NCBI RefSeq assembly: GCF_000300195.1 | Contig: NZ_AMQH01000006.1 | Location: 248,001-312,000, forward strand | Origin: Clostridium tunisiense TJ | Lineage (GTDB): Bacteria > Bacillota > Clostridia > Clostridiales > Clostridiaceae | Length of the DNA stretch: 64,000 nt | Direction: 5' to 3' | In this document: positions 1 to 8,102 of the stretch, piece after piece | How positions within the stretch are numbered: position 1 is the stretch's first letter | Layout: each line of letters opens with the position of its first letter | Notes under the pieces: generated by a model | Seen by the model: the letters and a program-made list of their open reading frames with translations, nothing else | What the model was told of the DNA's origin: nothing | The model's database searches: none | Made by a program: the position numbers and the translations under genes

Positions 1-1015
1 TCTCTTTATGTTTAAATCCTAACCCACCTCTTTTAATTTCATTACTTTGAGTTGCCTTTAACTTCTTAACTTCTAATTCTCCTAAAAGTTCATTAAAGTA
101 CTGTTTTTTATTAGCATAAAGTTTTGAAATATCCTTAGGATTAACCCATATCTCTTCACATAATCCATAAAGACTATGATGCTCACGAATTATATCACAA
201 TAGATACTTCCTTCTACTAACTCTCTAAAGGCAGGATGAAAGGGTCCTTCAATTATATCTCCACCATAGTTTATTTCTTCTGTTGGTTGAAGTCCTATTC
301 TTATTACATTAATATCATTAGCAGTAAGCATCCCATAAACTACTTTTGAAATCTCCACAGCCTCTTCTAGATCATAAGGCTTGTATATTCCCGTTTTAAG
401 CATCTGCTCCATAGGAGTATCCTTAATTACCAAGGAAGGATATATCCTACTTATATCTGGTCCTAAGCTTATAATCTTTTTAGTTGTTTCAATATCCTTT
501 TCTCTTGTATCTCCAGGTAACCCTAACATTATTTGATGACCTAAGGTAAACCCATAACTCTTTATAAGCTTTGAGGCTCTTGTTACATCCTCGGAGTTGT
601 GTCCCCTGCCAGATTTTATTAAAACCTCATCATCTAAGGACTGAACCCCTAATTCTATTATATCAACTTTATATTGTTTTAAGTTGTCTAATATGGCTTC
701 ATCGATATAATCTGGCCTTGTAGATAATCTTATATAATCAATTTTACCACATTGTTTATATTCCATTGCAACAGCTAATAATTCCCTTTGCTTGTTTATA
801 TTAATAGCAGTAAAAGTTCCTCCAAAGAAGGATACCTCAACTATAGAGTTTTCCCTTTTAATAGTTTCTAGGTACTCCTCAATAGTACCTCTCACAAAAT
901 CTCCATCTATCTTGAAGCAACTTCCTGTTATGCTATCTTGATTACAAAATACACAGGTATGTGGACATCCTTCATGGGGAACAAAGATTGGTATAATATA
1001 ATGGATTTTATTCAT
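1..1015 (-). CDS. Elp3-like radical SAM protein, 3' end cut by window edge
   Basis: About 338 codons are visible; the C-terminus lies beyond base 1. The N-terminus carries the 4Fe-4S radical-SAM cysteines C17, C21 and C24 in a CPHTCVFC context, followed by FFGGTFT at about 63-69. This matches the COG1243 (Elp3-like) radical-SAM family that sits next to rnc in many clostridia. Eukaryotic and archaeal Elp3 modifies wobble uridines in tRNA; whether this protein carries the acetyltransferase half cannot be seen. The ATG at 1015 overlaps the end of rnc by 8 bases, so the two are probably co-translated. A tRNA-modification role is inference from family only. Confidence 0.85.
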   Translation of the reverse strand, partial: MNKIHYIIPIFVPHEGCPHTCVFCNQDSITGSCFKIDGDFVRGTIEEYLETIKRENSIVEVSFFGGTFTAININKQRELLAVAMEYKQCGKIDYIRLSTRPDYIDEAILDNLKQYKVDIIELGVQSLDDEVLIKSGRGHNSEDVTRASKLIKSYGFTLGHQIMLGLPGDTREKDIETTKKIISLGPDISRIYPSLVIKDTPMEQMLKTGIYKPYDLEEAVEISKVVYGMLTANDINVIRIGLQPTEEINYGGDIIEGPFHPAFRELVEGSIYCDIIREHHSLYGLCEEIWVNPKDISKLYANKKQYFNELLGELEVKKLKATQSNEIKRGGLGFKHKE

Positions 1016-1706
1016 ATATTTCACCTCTAGTTATTAACAATTCCTTTGCAGCATTTTGTTCTGCTTCTTTTTTACTATACCCTACCCCTTTTCCACTTGA
1101 AACACCATTTACTACTACTTCAACAAAAAATTCTCTTCTATGTGGTGGACCTTCAAACTTTATTAAATTATAAACTATGGATACTTCTCCATGACTTTGA
1201 AGATTTTCTTGAAGTTTAGTTTTATAATCAATTATAATTTCATTTTTAAAAGCTTTCTCAATAATGTTATTAAAATTGTTAAGTATGAAGGTTTTTGCTA
1301 CTTCATAGCCTCTATCTAGATATATTGCGGCAATTATAGCTTCTACAGCATCTGCTAAGATAGATACTCTTGTTCTTCCTCCAGTAAGTTCTTCCCCCTT
1401 ACTCATGTTTATATAAATCCCTAAATTCCATCCCTTTGCAATCTGAAATAAAGAATTCTCACAAACTATTAGAGATCTTATTTTAGTTAAATATCCTTCT
1501 GTTTCATTTTCGGTATTTGAATATAAATACTCAGATATTACTAGCTGCAATACTGAGTCCCCTAAAAACTCTAGCCTTTCATTAAAGCTTAACTTCCTCT
1601 CATTTGCATAAGAGCTATGAGTAATAGCAGTTTCTAAAGTTTTTATATCTTTAAATTCAACCATTAATTTTTTTTGTAATTCTAAAGTATTTTTTCTAAG
1701 GTTCAT
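1008..1706 (-). CDS. rnc: Ribonuclease III
   Basis: Double-strand-specific endoribonuclease that processes rRNA precursors and structured mRNAs in the cytoplasm. The 232-aa product has the family signature NERLEFLGDSVL at 42-53, with catalytic E46 and D50, a second acidic pair in ADAVEAI near 118-121, and a C-terminal double-stranded-RNA-binding domain from about 160. Length is normal. The ATG is preceded by GAGAAGAA, a weak ribosome site. It follows acpP after a terminator and a 260-base spacer, so it probably has its own promoter, and its end overlaps the Elp3-like gene. Confidence 0.97.
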   Translation of the reverse strand: MNLRKNTLELQKKLMVEFKDIKTLETAITHSSYANERKLSFNERLEFLGDSVLQLVISEYLYSNTENETEGYLTKIRSLIVCENSLFQIAKGWNLGIYINMSKGEELTGGRTRVSILADAVEAIIAAIYLDRGYEVAKTFILNNFNNIIEKAFKNEIIIDYKTKLQENLQSHGEVSIVYNLIKFEGPPHRREFFVEVVVNGVSSGKGVGYSKKEAEQNAAKELLITRGEIYE

Positions 1707-1983
1707 TTCTTCTCAACTTCCTTCCAGAAGTTTATTCTTCAAGTTACTAAAACTAATAATTCCTGTAAATTTTCAAAATTTTAACCTCATCTAGGATAAT
1801 AAGACTCAATTCCTTCTTAGCACAGTTATATGACTTCACTTATACCCTTATGAAATCCTAGAAATTTTAACCTAAAAAAATTACTTTTATTAATAATAGG
1901 TTTTCTAAAGAACTTTTTCATGCACTATGATTTTAGAGCATATTCTAAAATTTCCTATGCTTAATAACTTCAAGAATAAACTT
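1707..1983. other. Intergenic region rnc/acpP, no gene seen
   Basis: A+T-rich spacer between rnc and the acpP terminator. It must hold the rnc promoter, but I cannot single out a convincing -35/-10 pair. No open reading frame with a ribosome site was found on either strand. Confidence 0.5.
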
Positions 1984-2014
1984 AAAAATAAGGTTCCGCA
2001 AAAATACGGAACCT
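1984..2014 (-). terminator. Intrinsic terminator after acpP
   Basis: On the - strand, AGGTTCCG pairs with CGGAACCT across a TATTTTTG loop and is followed by TATTTTT. It starts about 5 bases after the acpP stop codon and separates acpP from rnc. Confidence 0.85.
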
Positions 2015-2018
2015 ATAA

Positions 2019-2249
2019 TTAGTCTTCTACACGTGCTTTTATGTATTCTACTACATCACCAACTGTAGATATTTTTTCAGCATCTTCGTCTGGTATTTCC
2101 ATATCAAACTCTTCTTCTAAAGCCATTATTAATTCAACTATATCTAGCGAATCAGCTCCTAGATCATCTGCAAAAGATGAATCCATCTTAATCTCCTCTT
2201 CATCTATACTTAATTGGTCTGCTATTCTTTTTCTAATTTTTTCAAACAT
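2019..2249 (-). CDS. acpP: Acyl carrier protein
   Basis: Carrier of growing acyl chains in type II fatty acid synthesis; the serine of the GADSLD motif (residue 34 from the start chosen here) takes the 4'-phosphopantetheine arm. The product is 76 aa, acidic and helical, the usual size. I chose the ATG at 2249: the AGGAGG at 2259-2264 abuts the earlier ATG at 2258, leaving no spacer, but lies 9 bases before the ATG at 2249. The neighbour plsX uses acyl-ACP, so the pair forms a lipid-precursor unit, ended by a terminator. Confidence 0.95.
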   Translation of the reverse strand: MFEKIRKRIADQLSIDEEEIKMDSSFADDLGADSLDIVELIMALEEEFDMEIPDEDAEKISTVGDVVEYIKARVED

Positions 2250-2361
2250 GTTGCTCATCCTCCTAATTTATTACATTACTCTTTAAATATAATAGCTTAT
2301 TAATAAGTTATCAACTACTTTTTATTAATACTTTAATATAATATACTAATTTTATTATATT

Positions 2362-3366
2362 TTATTCATTATTTGACTCTAGATTTTCAAATATTTCCTT
2401 CATTTTGTCTAAAGCCTTATTGTCATGAAAAATTTTTGCCTGTCTTATAGCATTCTTAAAGGCTTTTCCATCAGAACTTCCATGAGCCTTTATACAAATA
2501 CCATTTACCCCTAAAAATGCAGCTCCACCATATTCTTTGTAATCATATTGCTTTTTAAAAGCTTTAAATACTGGCTTTAACAATAAGCCTCCTATTTTAG
2601 TTCTAGTGGTGCTCATTATTCTATCCTTTAACTCATCCAGTATAGTTGCCGCTACACCTTCATACATCTTTAAAGCTGTATTTCCAACAAAACCATCACA
2701 TACTAATACATTTACTTCCCCTGTAGGAATATCGCGTGGCTCCACATTTCCTACGAAGTTTAAGTTTTGTATCTTTAAAAGCTTATGTGCTTCCTTTGTA
2801 AGTTCATTTCCCTTTTCTTCTTCAGCTCCAATATTTATTAATCCTATACTTGGATTATTTATGCCCAAAACACTTTCAAAATATACTTTCCCCATTTGAG
2901 CAAATTGAACCAAATAATGTGGTTTGCAGTCAGCATTGGCACCAGCATCTGCAATCATAAATGCCCCTTTTCTTCCTGGCATTATTGGTGCTAGAGTTGG
3001 CCTATCTATTCCTTTAATCCTCTTTACAATTAAGGTACATCCAGCTAAAAATGCCCCTGTGCTTCCTGCAGAAATTATAGCATCTGCTTCCCCGTCTTTT
3101 ACCATTTGAAGAGCTCTAACCATAGAAGAATCTTTCTTAGTTTTTAAAGCCTTTACAGGGGTCTCGTTAGGACTTATAACTTCTCTAGCATCTACTACAG
3201 TAATCTTATCTTTGTTGTATTCATACTTCTCTAGTTCTTTTAAAATTAATTCCTTAGGGCCTGTAATTGCTATTTCTACGTTATACTCACGTTGTGCTAA
3301 AACACACCCTTCAACAACTGCTTGAGGAGAGTTATCTCCACCCATTCCATCTACTACAACTTTCAT
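2362..3366 (-). CDS. plsX: Phosphate acyltransferase PlsX
   Basis: Converts acyl-ACP to acyl-phosphate, the first step of phosphatidic acid synthesis by the PlsX/PlsY route; peripheral membrane enzyme. The 334-aa product has the N-terminal DGMGGDNSP at 6-14 and full family length. I start it at the ATG at 3366, because AGAGGA lies about 6 bases upstream; the ATG at 3381 would use that same sequence as codons. It follows rpmF after a terminator and a 260-base gap, so it seems to be transcribed apart from the ribosomal protein gene, unlike the tight rpmF-plsX arrangement of some bacteria. No FapR operator-like palindrome was recognised upstream. Confidence 0.96.
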   Translation of the reverse strand: MKVVVDGMGGDNSPQAVVEGCVLAQREYNVEIAITGPKELILKELEKYEYNKDKITVVDAREVISPNETPVKALKTKKDSSMVRALQMVKDGEADAIISAGSTGAFLAGCTLIVKRIKGIDRPTLAPIMPGRKGAFMIADAGANADCKPHYLVQFAQMGKVYFESVLGINNPSIGLINIGAEEEKGNELTKEAHKLLKIQNLNFVGNVEPRDIPTGEVNVLVCDGFVGNTALKMYEGVAATILDELKDRIMSTTRTKIGGLLLKPVFKAFKKQYDYKEYGGAAFLGVNGICIKAHGSSDGKAFKNAIRQAKIFHDNKALDKMKEIFENLESNNE

Positions 3367-3624
3367 ATCCAATCCTCTCATGTTTACATAATGTATTTTT
3401 GGAGATTAAATAATAAGTTTATTATTCTACACTCTTTATATTTATCTCCTTCGTATTTCTTACCAATCTCTATAATGTTTTTTAAATTTTGAAGTCCTGT
3501 ATAAATATATTATATATTATATATTAAAAATCAACTTAATTTCCACTAAAATATTAAACTATCAATAATTTTATAAAGAACCAAGCAAAGACTTAATTAA
3601 TTCCTAAAATCCCTTAAATTTATG

Positions 3625-3659
3625 CAAAAAAAATAAAAGAAAGTCATATGACTTTCTTT
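3625..3659 (-). terminator. Intrinsic terminator after rpmF
   Basis: AAAGAAAGTCA and TGACTTTCTTT form a stem with an almost absent loop, followed on the - strand by TATTTTTTTT. It begins right at the rpmF stop codon. Confidence 0.85.
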
Positions 3660-3842
3660 CTATTTCTCAGTTGAAACAACTTCTCTATTCTTGTAGTAAC
3701 CACAGTTTTTGCAAACTCTGTGAGCAAGTTTCATTTCATGGCACTGAGGGCATTCAACTATTCCTGGTAAACCTAGTTTGAATGTTTGAGCTCTTCTTGA
3801 GTCTCTTCTAGCTTTTGAAAATCTTCTAGCAGGATTTCCCAT
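3660..3842 (-). CDS. rpmF: 50S ribosomal protein L32
   Basis: Large-subunit ribosomal protein of 60 aa. The basic N-terminus ([17 protein letters not shown]) and a zinc-ribbon half with CPQC and CKNC cysteine pairs are typical of the zinc-binding form of L32. Strong site AAGGAGG before ATG. It lies 12 bases behind the DUF177 gene, the standard pairing, and is closed by a terminator. Confidence 0.98.
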   Translation of the reverse strand: MGNPARRFSKARRDSRRAQTFKLGLPGIVECPQCHEMKLAHRVCKNCGYYKNREVVSTEK

Positions 3843-3854
3843 AATTACACCTCC

Positions 3855-4355
3855 TTATGCTTTAGAAAACAAGTCTTTTAATTTTGCCAACCTTGGATCC
3901 ACATCTACGTCATCACAAGAACATTCCTTATGATTTAAGTCCGTTCCACACTGTTGGCATAATCCTTTACAACTTTCGCTGCATAATCTCTTAACAGGCA
4001 GCTGTATAATAAGATTGCTTTCAACGATTTCATCCATGTCTATCTTATCATTTTTAATTGAGATAATTTCACTCTCTTCATTACTTGCACTAGTAGATAA
4101 TTTTTCTTCTATGTCCATTTCTATGGTATATGGAAATTTTTTAAGACATCTTGAGCATGTAAGTAATAATTCTGCAGTTACTTTACCCTTTAGTTGGAAG
4201 ATATCACCAACAAAGCGTATAACTCCATCAAATTTAATTGGGCTTGAAACCATTACAGTTTCAGTACCGTCATAAAAACTTTCTTTCTCAATTACAACGT
4301 TGATATTTCTTTTGGAATTTTTTTTACCTTTTAATTCTGAAACATCTATGTTCAT
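3855..4355 (-). CDS. DUF177/YceD family protein
   Basis: 166-aa protein of the YceD (YlbN, DUF177) family, found next to rpmF in most bacteria and linked to 23S rRNA metabolism in studies of other species. The middle has CSRC and the C-terminal half has CSESCKGLCQQCG followed by further cysteines, the characteristic family pattern that looks metal-binding. The start codon at 4355 has only a weak upstream ribosome site (CAGAG), unusual in this window. Molecular function is not settled for the family. Confidence 0.9.
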   Translation of the reverse strand: MNIDVSELKGKKNSKRNINVVIEKESFYDGTETVMVSSPIKFDGVIRFVGDIFQLKGKVTAELLLTCSRCLKKFPYTIEMDIEEKLSTSASNEESEIISIKNDKIDMDEIVESNLIIQLPVKRLCSESCKGLCQQCGTDLNHKECSCDDVDVDPRLAKLKDLFSKA

Positions 4356-4429
4356 AATAAATGCTCTGAAAAAACATTAAAACTATGCTTTTTCTCATAT
4401 AACTAAAAAGTTATATATTATGCAATTTA

Positions 4430-4474
4430 CTAATTTAATAGCGTAAACACTGCATAGCTTGAGCAAAGCTCCAA
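4430..4474 (-). CDS. Possible 14-aa leader peptide before yceD-rpmF
   Basis: A TTG codon placed 4 bases after AAGGAGG opens a 14-codon frame ending in TAG, 74 bases before the yceD start. The strong ribosome site with nothing else to serve is the only evidence for translation. The frame also contains the small inverted repeat GAGC-TTT-GCTC. It could be a regulatory upstream ORF or chance. Confidence 0.25.
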   Translation of the reverse strand: MELCSSYAVFTLLN

Positions 4475-4568
4475 CGTCCCTCCTTAATTTCAATATAAGA
4501 ATATCTACTATTTCAAACACAAACTATTATATAAAGTCTACACCTAAAAGTCAAGGTTTATTTATATA

Positions 4569-4621
4569 TAGGGAACCAAATTAAACTCCTTAATCACCCA
4601 TGAATCTACCTTGGTTCCCTA
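4569..4621 (-). terminator. Stem-loop downstream of ackA, possible terminator
   Basis: Perfect 11-bp arms TAGGGAACCAA and TTGGTTCCCTA enclose a 31-base loop, about 140 bases after the ackA stop. The - strand continues with TATATATAAA rather than a clean U run, so termination is only possible, not certain. Confidence 0.4.
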
Positions 4622-4759
4622 ATTCTCTTTATATATACATTTATTTAAAACTAACTTTAAAAGTTTATATTAAAGCTATTGGAAGTATTGTTAGAGCATG
4701 CAATTTAAATTATCTTCTTTTACAAAATAATTATCTTCTGCATTAGTTTCTTGCATTAT

Positions 4760-5956
4760 TTATTTTGTAGTTAATTCTTGAGTGTCTCTAGCTATAACTA
4801 ATTCTTCGTTTGTTGGAATTACAAACACTTTAACGCTAGCATCTGCAGCACTTACATCTACAGCTTTTCCTCTAACGTTGTTTTTCTCTGCATCAATTTT
4901 TATTCCTAAGAACTCTAAACCAGCACAGATATCTTTTCTTGTTTCTGGAGCATTCTCACCAAGACCTGCTGTAAATACAACTGCATCTACTCCGCCCATA
5001 GCTGCTGCATAAGCACCTATCATTTGTCTTACTTTGTAGTTATAAACGTCTAATGAAAGTTTAGCTCTTTCATTTCCCTCTTTAACTGCATCTTCAATAT
5101 CTCTGAAGTCACTGCTTACTCCTGAAAGTCCTAAAACACCTGATTGTTTATTCATTAAGTTATTAACATCATCAGCTGACATGTTTTCTTCTTTCATTAA
5201 GAAAGTAACTATAGCTGGATCGATATTTCCGCATCTTGTTCCCATTGCTATACCTTCAAGTGGTGTGAAACCCATGCTTGTTTCTACAGATTTTCCATTT
5301 TTAACTGCAGATAAACTTGCACCATTTCCTAAATGACAAGTAATTATTTTTAAATCTTCTATGTTTTTGCCCATCATTTCAGCGCATTGTGCTGATACGA
5401 ATCTGTGTGATGTTCCATGGAAACCATATTTTCTTATTCCATGTTTAGTGTATAGCTCATATGGTAGAGCATACATATATGCTTCTTGAGGCATTGTCTG
5501 ATGGAAAGCAGTATCAAATACAGCTACCATTGGTGTATTTGGCATTAAGCTCTTACAAGCATTTATTCCTATTATGTTTGCTGGGTTATGAAGTGGTGCA
5601 AGTTTAACACACTCTTCTAAGCTAGCCATAACATCATCATTGATTACTACAGAAGTTGCATATTTTTCTCCACCATGAACAACTCTGTGTCCTACTGCAG
5701 AAATTTCGTCCATTGATTTAATAACTCCATGAGTATCATCAATTAATGCACCTAAAACTAATTTTATAGCATCTGTATGATCCTTCATTGGCTGTTGGAT
5801 TATGTATTTATCTTTTCCTGGAACCTTTTGAGTTAAAATTGATCCTTCAATCCCAATTCTTTCTACTAATCCTTGTGCTAGTGAATCTTCATTTTCCATG
5901 TTGATTAACTGATATTTTAATGATGAACTTCCACAGTTAATTACTAATACCTTCAT
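4760..5956 (-). CDS. ackA: Acetate kinase
   Basis: Interconverts acetyl-phosphate + ADP and acetate + ATP, the energy-yielding last step of acetate fermentation. The 398-aa product shows N7 in the opening NCGSSSLK motif, HRVVHGGE near 90-97 with R91, GFHGTSH, GNGAS and TRCGNIDP, all standard sites of the ASKHA-fold kinase. Strong GAGGAGG before ATG. In most clostridia pta lies directly upstream; here the upstream gene is the divergent tmcAL, and no phosphotransacetylase sequence is found in the 577-base spacer. Confidence 0.97.
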   Translation of the reverse strand: MKVLVINCGSSSLKYQLINMENEDSLAQGLVERIGIEGSILTQKVPGKDKYIIQQPMKDHTDAIKLVLGALIDDTHGVIKSMDEISAVGHRVVHGGEKYATSVVINDDVMASLEECVKLAPLHNPANIIGINACKSLMPNTPMVAVFDTAFHQTMPQEAYMYALPYELYTKHGIRKYGFHGTSHRFVSAQCAEMMGKNIEDLKIITCHLGNGASLSAVKNGKSVETSMGFTPLEGIAMGTRCGNIDPAIVTFLMKEENMSADDVNNLMNKQSGVLGLSGVSSDFRDIEDAVKEGNERAKLSLDVYNYKVRQMIGAYAAAMGGVDAVVFTAGLGENAPETRKDICAGLEFLGIKIDAEKNNVRGKAVDVSAADASVKVFVIPTNEELVIARDTQELTTK

Positions 5957-6533
5957 TGTATTTCCTCCTCTAAAAAGTTACTAAAATTTATTTTTAAATA
6001 TTATATTGAAATTTCAAGGTCTCTCTGAACTACAATAGCAAAACAAAGCTACTACAGATAATTCTCTTCACAAAACTTACACTGTAGTAAACATCATTTA
6101 TTCATAGTTTTACTATAAATAAATCCTATTAACCTAGCATAATAAAAAATAGAGTAGCATAATGGCTAGTTACTTTTCAGAATACCTTCATCTCAATATG
6201 ATATTTTAATACACTTATGTATAATTTGGCAAATGATTATTGCCTTTTAAGATAATTGTCTTAATTGTAGGCAATTATTATTACACTTTTAGTCATGTTT
6301 TAACCTGCATATTGTATTAAAACATGATTAATAAATATCCCTTATTAATATACCCCTTTTTACACATAATTTTCAACCTTAAATGCGAAATTATTTCAAC
6401 TCGTGGAATATTATTAATTAATATGTACAAATTTGACAATATTATATATTATAAACTAATAGAGTATAAGTATTGTTTTTTCTTCTTTACTATTTTTAAC
6501 TTATATATCTTTTTTCATATTGGAGTGAATAAA
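5957..6533. other. Divergent intergenic region ackA/tmcAL with inverted repeats
   Basis: 577 bases between two divergent genes. It holds the palindrome TAAGATAATTGTCTTA near 6247-6262 and an inverted repeat at 6293-6327. A reading frame runs through 6324-6533 in phase with tmcAL but lacks a ribosome site and family similarity, so I treat it as non-coding. No trace of pta is visible. Confidence 0.55.
6293..6327. repeat. Inverted repeat between ackA and tmcAL
   Basis: TCATGTTTTAA and TTAAAACATGA are perfect 11-bp arms around a 13-base spacer. There is no U run on either side, so an operator or an mRNA hairpin is more likely than a terminator. Confidence 0.45.
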
Positions 6534-7772
6534 ATGAAAATTTCAGGAATTGTTGTAGAATATAATCCCCTACATAATGGTCATGTGTATCATATAAATA
6601 AAACAAAAGAATTAACTAATTGTGATGTACTAATTGCAGTAATGAGTGGAAGCTTTAATCAAAGAGGCATCCCCTCTGTAATAGATAAATGGAACAAAAC
6701 TTTAACTGCTCTTCATAATGGTGTAGATTTAGTTATTGAGCTTCCAGCACTATATAGTTTATCTTCAGCTGAGTTCTTTTCCTTCGGGGCAATTAGCTTA
6801 TTAAACAGCCTAGGGGTAGTAGATTCAATTTGTTTTGGTAGCGAACATGGGGATGTAACCTTACTAAGTCATATAGCTGAAATTTTAAATACAGAGCCAC
6901 AGGAATTTAAATCTGTTTTAAAGGCTAAATTAAAAGAAGGGTTAGTTTACCCTAAAGCCAGAACTCATGGTATATCTGCCTATTTAAATAATAATTCAAT
7001 GGCAAATAACATGAGCCTTAATGACTATAGTAAACTAGAAGATATTTTAAATTCTTCAAATAATATTTTAGGTATAGAATACATAAGAAGCTTAAAGAAA
7101 TTAAACAGTGACATAGAAACATATACCCTTAAAAGAGAAGGCGCAGCCTATAACAGCGATGAACTAAATTCTATTTTCTCTAGTGCCACCTCTATAAGAA
7201 AATTTTTGAAATCAGGAGATTCCATTGAAAGTCTTAGTTCTCACCTTCCTGTGCAGGTTTATGAATTATTAAAAACCTTAGGCCTTTCAAAGTATCCATT
7301 TCCCTTTTATGACTCTATGTTTCCATATATAAAACATAGAATCCTTACTAATAATGGAAACTTATTAAAAATTCCTGATGTTTCTGAAGGTTTAGATTTT
7401 AAAATTGCTAAAGGTGTTTTAGAAGGGATTTCCTATGAAGCTGCCATTGACTTAATTAAAAGCAAGCGCTATACCTATACTAGAATTAGTAGAGCCCTGT
7501 GCCAGTATTTTGTTGGCTTTGATAATTATAATACAGGGGTCTTAAGAACCTTACCGTGTCCCTATGCAAGGGTTTTAGGCTTTAATGATAAGGGGAAGTC
7601 CATCTTAAAATCCATAAAGAATAATAGTAGTATTCCTCTCTATACAAAACTCCCAAAAGACCTTAATGACACCATGAAATTAGATATTCAATCTACAAAA
7701 GCATATAGTTTAATCAACAATAAAGTAAACTATAATGATGATTATTTAATAAGTCCTTTAATCCTAAAATAA
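6534..7772 (+). CDS. tmcAL: tRNA(Met) cytidine acetate ligase
   Basis: TmcAL (YlbM) forms N4-acetylcytidine at the wobble position of elongator tRNA-Met from acetate and ATP. The 412-aa product opens with GIVVEYNPLHNGH; H13-N14-G15-H16 is the HxGH nucleotide-binding motif of this nucleotidyltransferase-like fold. The start is the ATG at 6534, preceded by GGAGTG at a proper distance, rather than the in-frame ATG 210 bases earlier. It is divergent from ackA, whose product acetate is its co-substrate; this neighbourhood is suggestive but may just reflect conserved ylb order. A strong terminator follows. Confidence 0.93.
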   Translation: MKISGIVVEYNPLHNGHVYHINKTKELTNCDVLIAVMSGSFNQRGIPSVIDKWNKTLTALHNGVDLVIELPALYSLSSAEFFSFGAISLLNSLGVVDSICFGSEHGDVTLLSHIAEILNTEPQEFKSVLKAKLKEGLVYPKARTHGISAYLNNNSMANNMSLNDYSKLEDILNSSNNILGIEYIRSLKKLNSDIETYTLKREGAAYNSDELNSIFSSATSIRKFLKSGDSIESLSSHLPVQVYELLKTLGLSKYPFPFYDSMFPYIKHRILTNNGNLLKIPDVSEGLDFKIAKGVLEGISYEAAIDLIKSKRYTYTRISRALCQYFVGFDNYNTGVLRTLPCPYARVLGFNDKGKSILKSIKNNSSIPLYTKLPKDLNDTMKLDIQSTKAYSLINNKVNYNDDYLISPLILK

Positions 7773-7778
7773 AAAACT

Positions 7779-7824
7779 AAGCCCTTAACTTAAATGAAGT
7801 ATAATTAAGTTAAGGGCTTTTTTT
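7779..7824 (+). terminator. Intrinsic terminator after tmcAL
   Basis: A 14-bp stem, AAGCCCTTAACTTA with TAAGTTAAGGGCTT, is followed by a run of T on the + strand, 6 bases after the stop codon. Confidence 0.92.
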
Positions 7825-7855
7825 ATTAATTTATCCCACTATGAAAATCTTTAAG

Positions 7856-8084
7856 CAGTGAACAAATTCATTTTGTTTAACAAAACTCTTTCTCCCTGTT
7901 CATATTTCTATACCAAAATTAAAAACTTCTTTCCTAAAAAGCACTACTAATTTAGATTTTCAAACTTATACTTATCATAACTATCTTGAAACAACAATAT
8001 ATTTAAATATAATCTATGCTTTGCAACTGCCACTTAAAGAAAATCTCAGACTTGAAGTTTTGAAGTGTTGTTAAATTATCACTG
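7856..8084. repeat. 229-bp MITE-like repeat (copy A)
   Basis: The segment begins CAGTGA and ends TCACTG, has internal inverted TTTAACAA (7876-7883) and TTGTTAAA (8068-8075), and is flanked by TAAG on both sides (7852-7855 and 8085-8088), as if a 4-bp target had been duplicated. It shares 23 identical bases with 12950-12972 and its right part resembles 34230-34290. It fills the space between tmcAL and ylbJ and reaches to 14 bases before the ylbJ start. No reading frame is supported inside it. Confidence 0.55.
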
Positions 8085-8102
8085 TAAGAAAGAAGGCATG
8101 CC

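Larger units (their letters stand above)
4356..4759. other. Intergenic region ackA/yceD with stem-loop and micro-ORF
   Basis: 404 bases between ackA and the yceD gene. It contains a long-loop inverted repeat (4569-4621) and, closer to yceD, an AAGGAGG ribosome site followed by a 14-codon frame (4430-4474), both listed separately. The yceD-rpmF promoter must also lie here. Confidence 0.5.

Noticed and set aside
6324..6533. In-frame upstream extension of tmcAL (70 codons)
   Set aside because: The TmcAL family starts at MKISGIVVEYNP; GGAGTG sits before that ATG and none before the upstream one.
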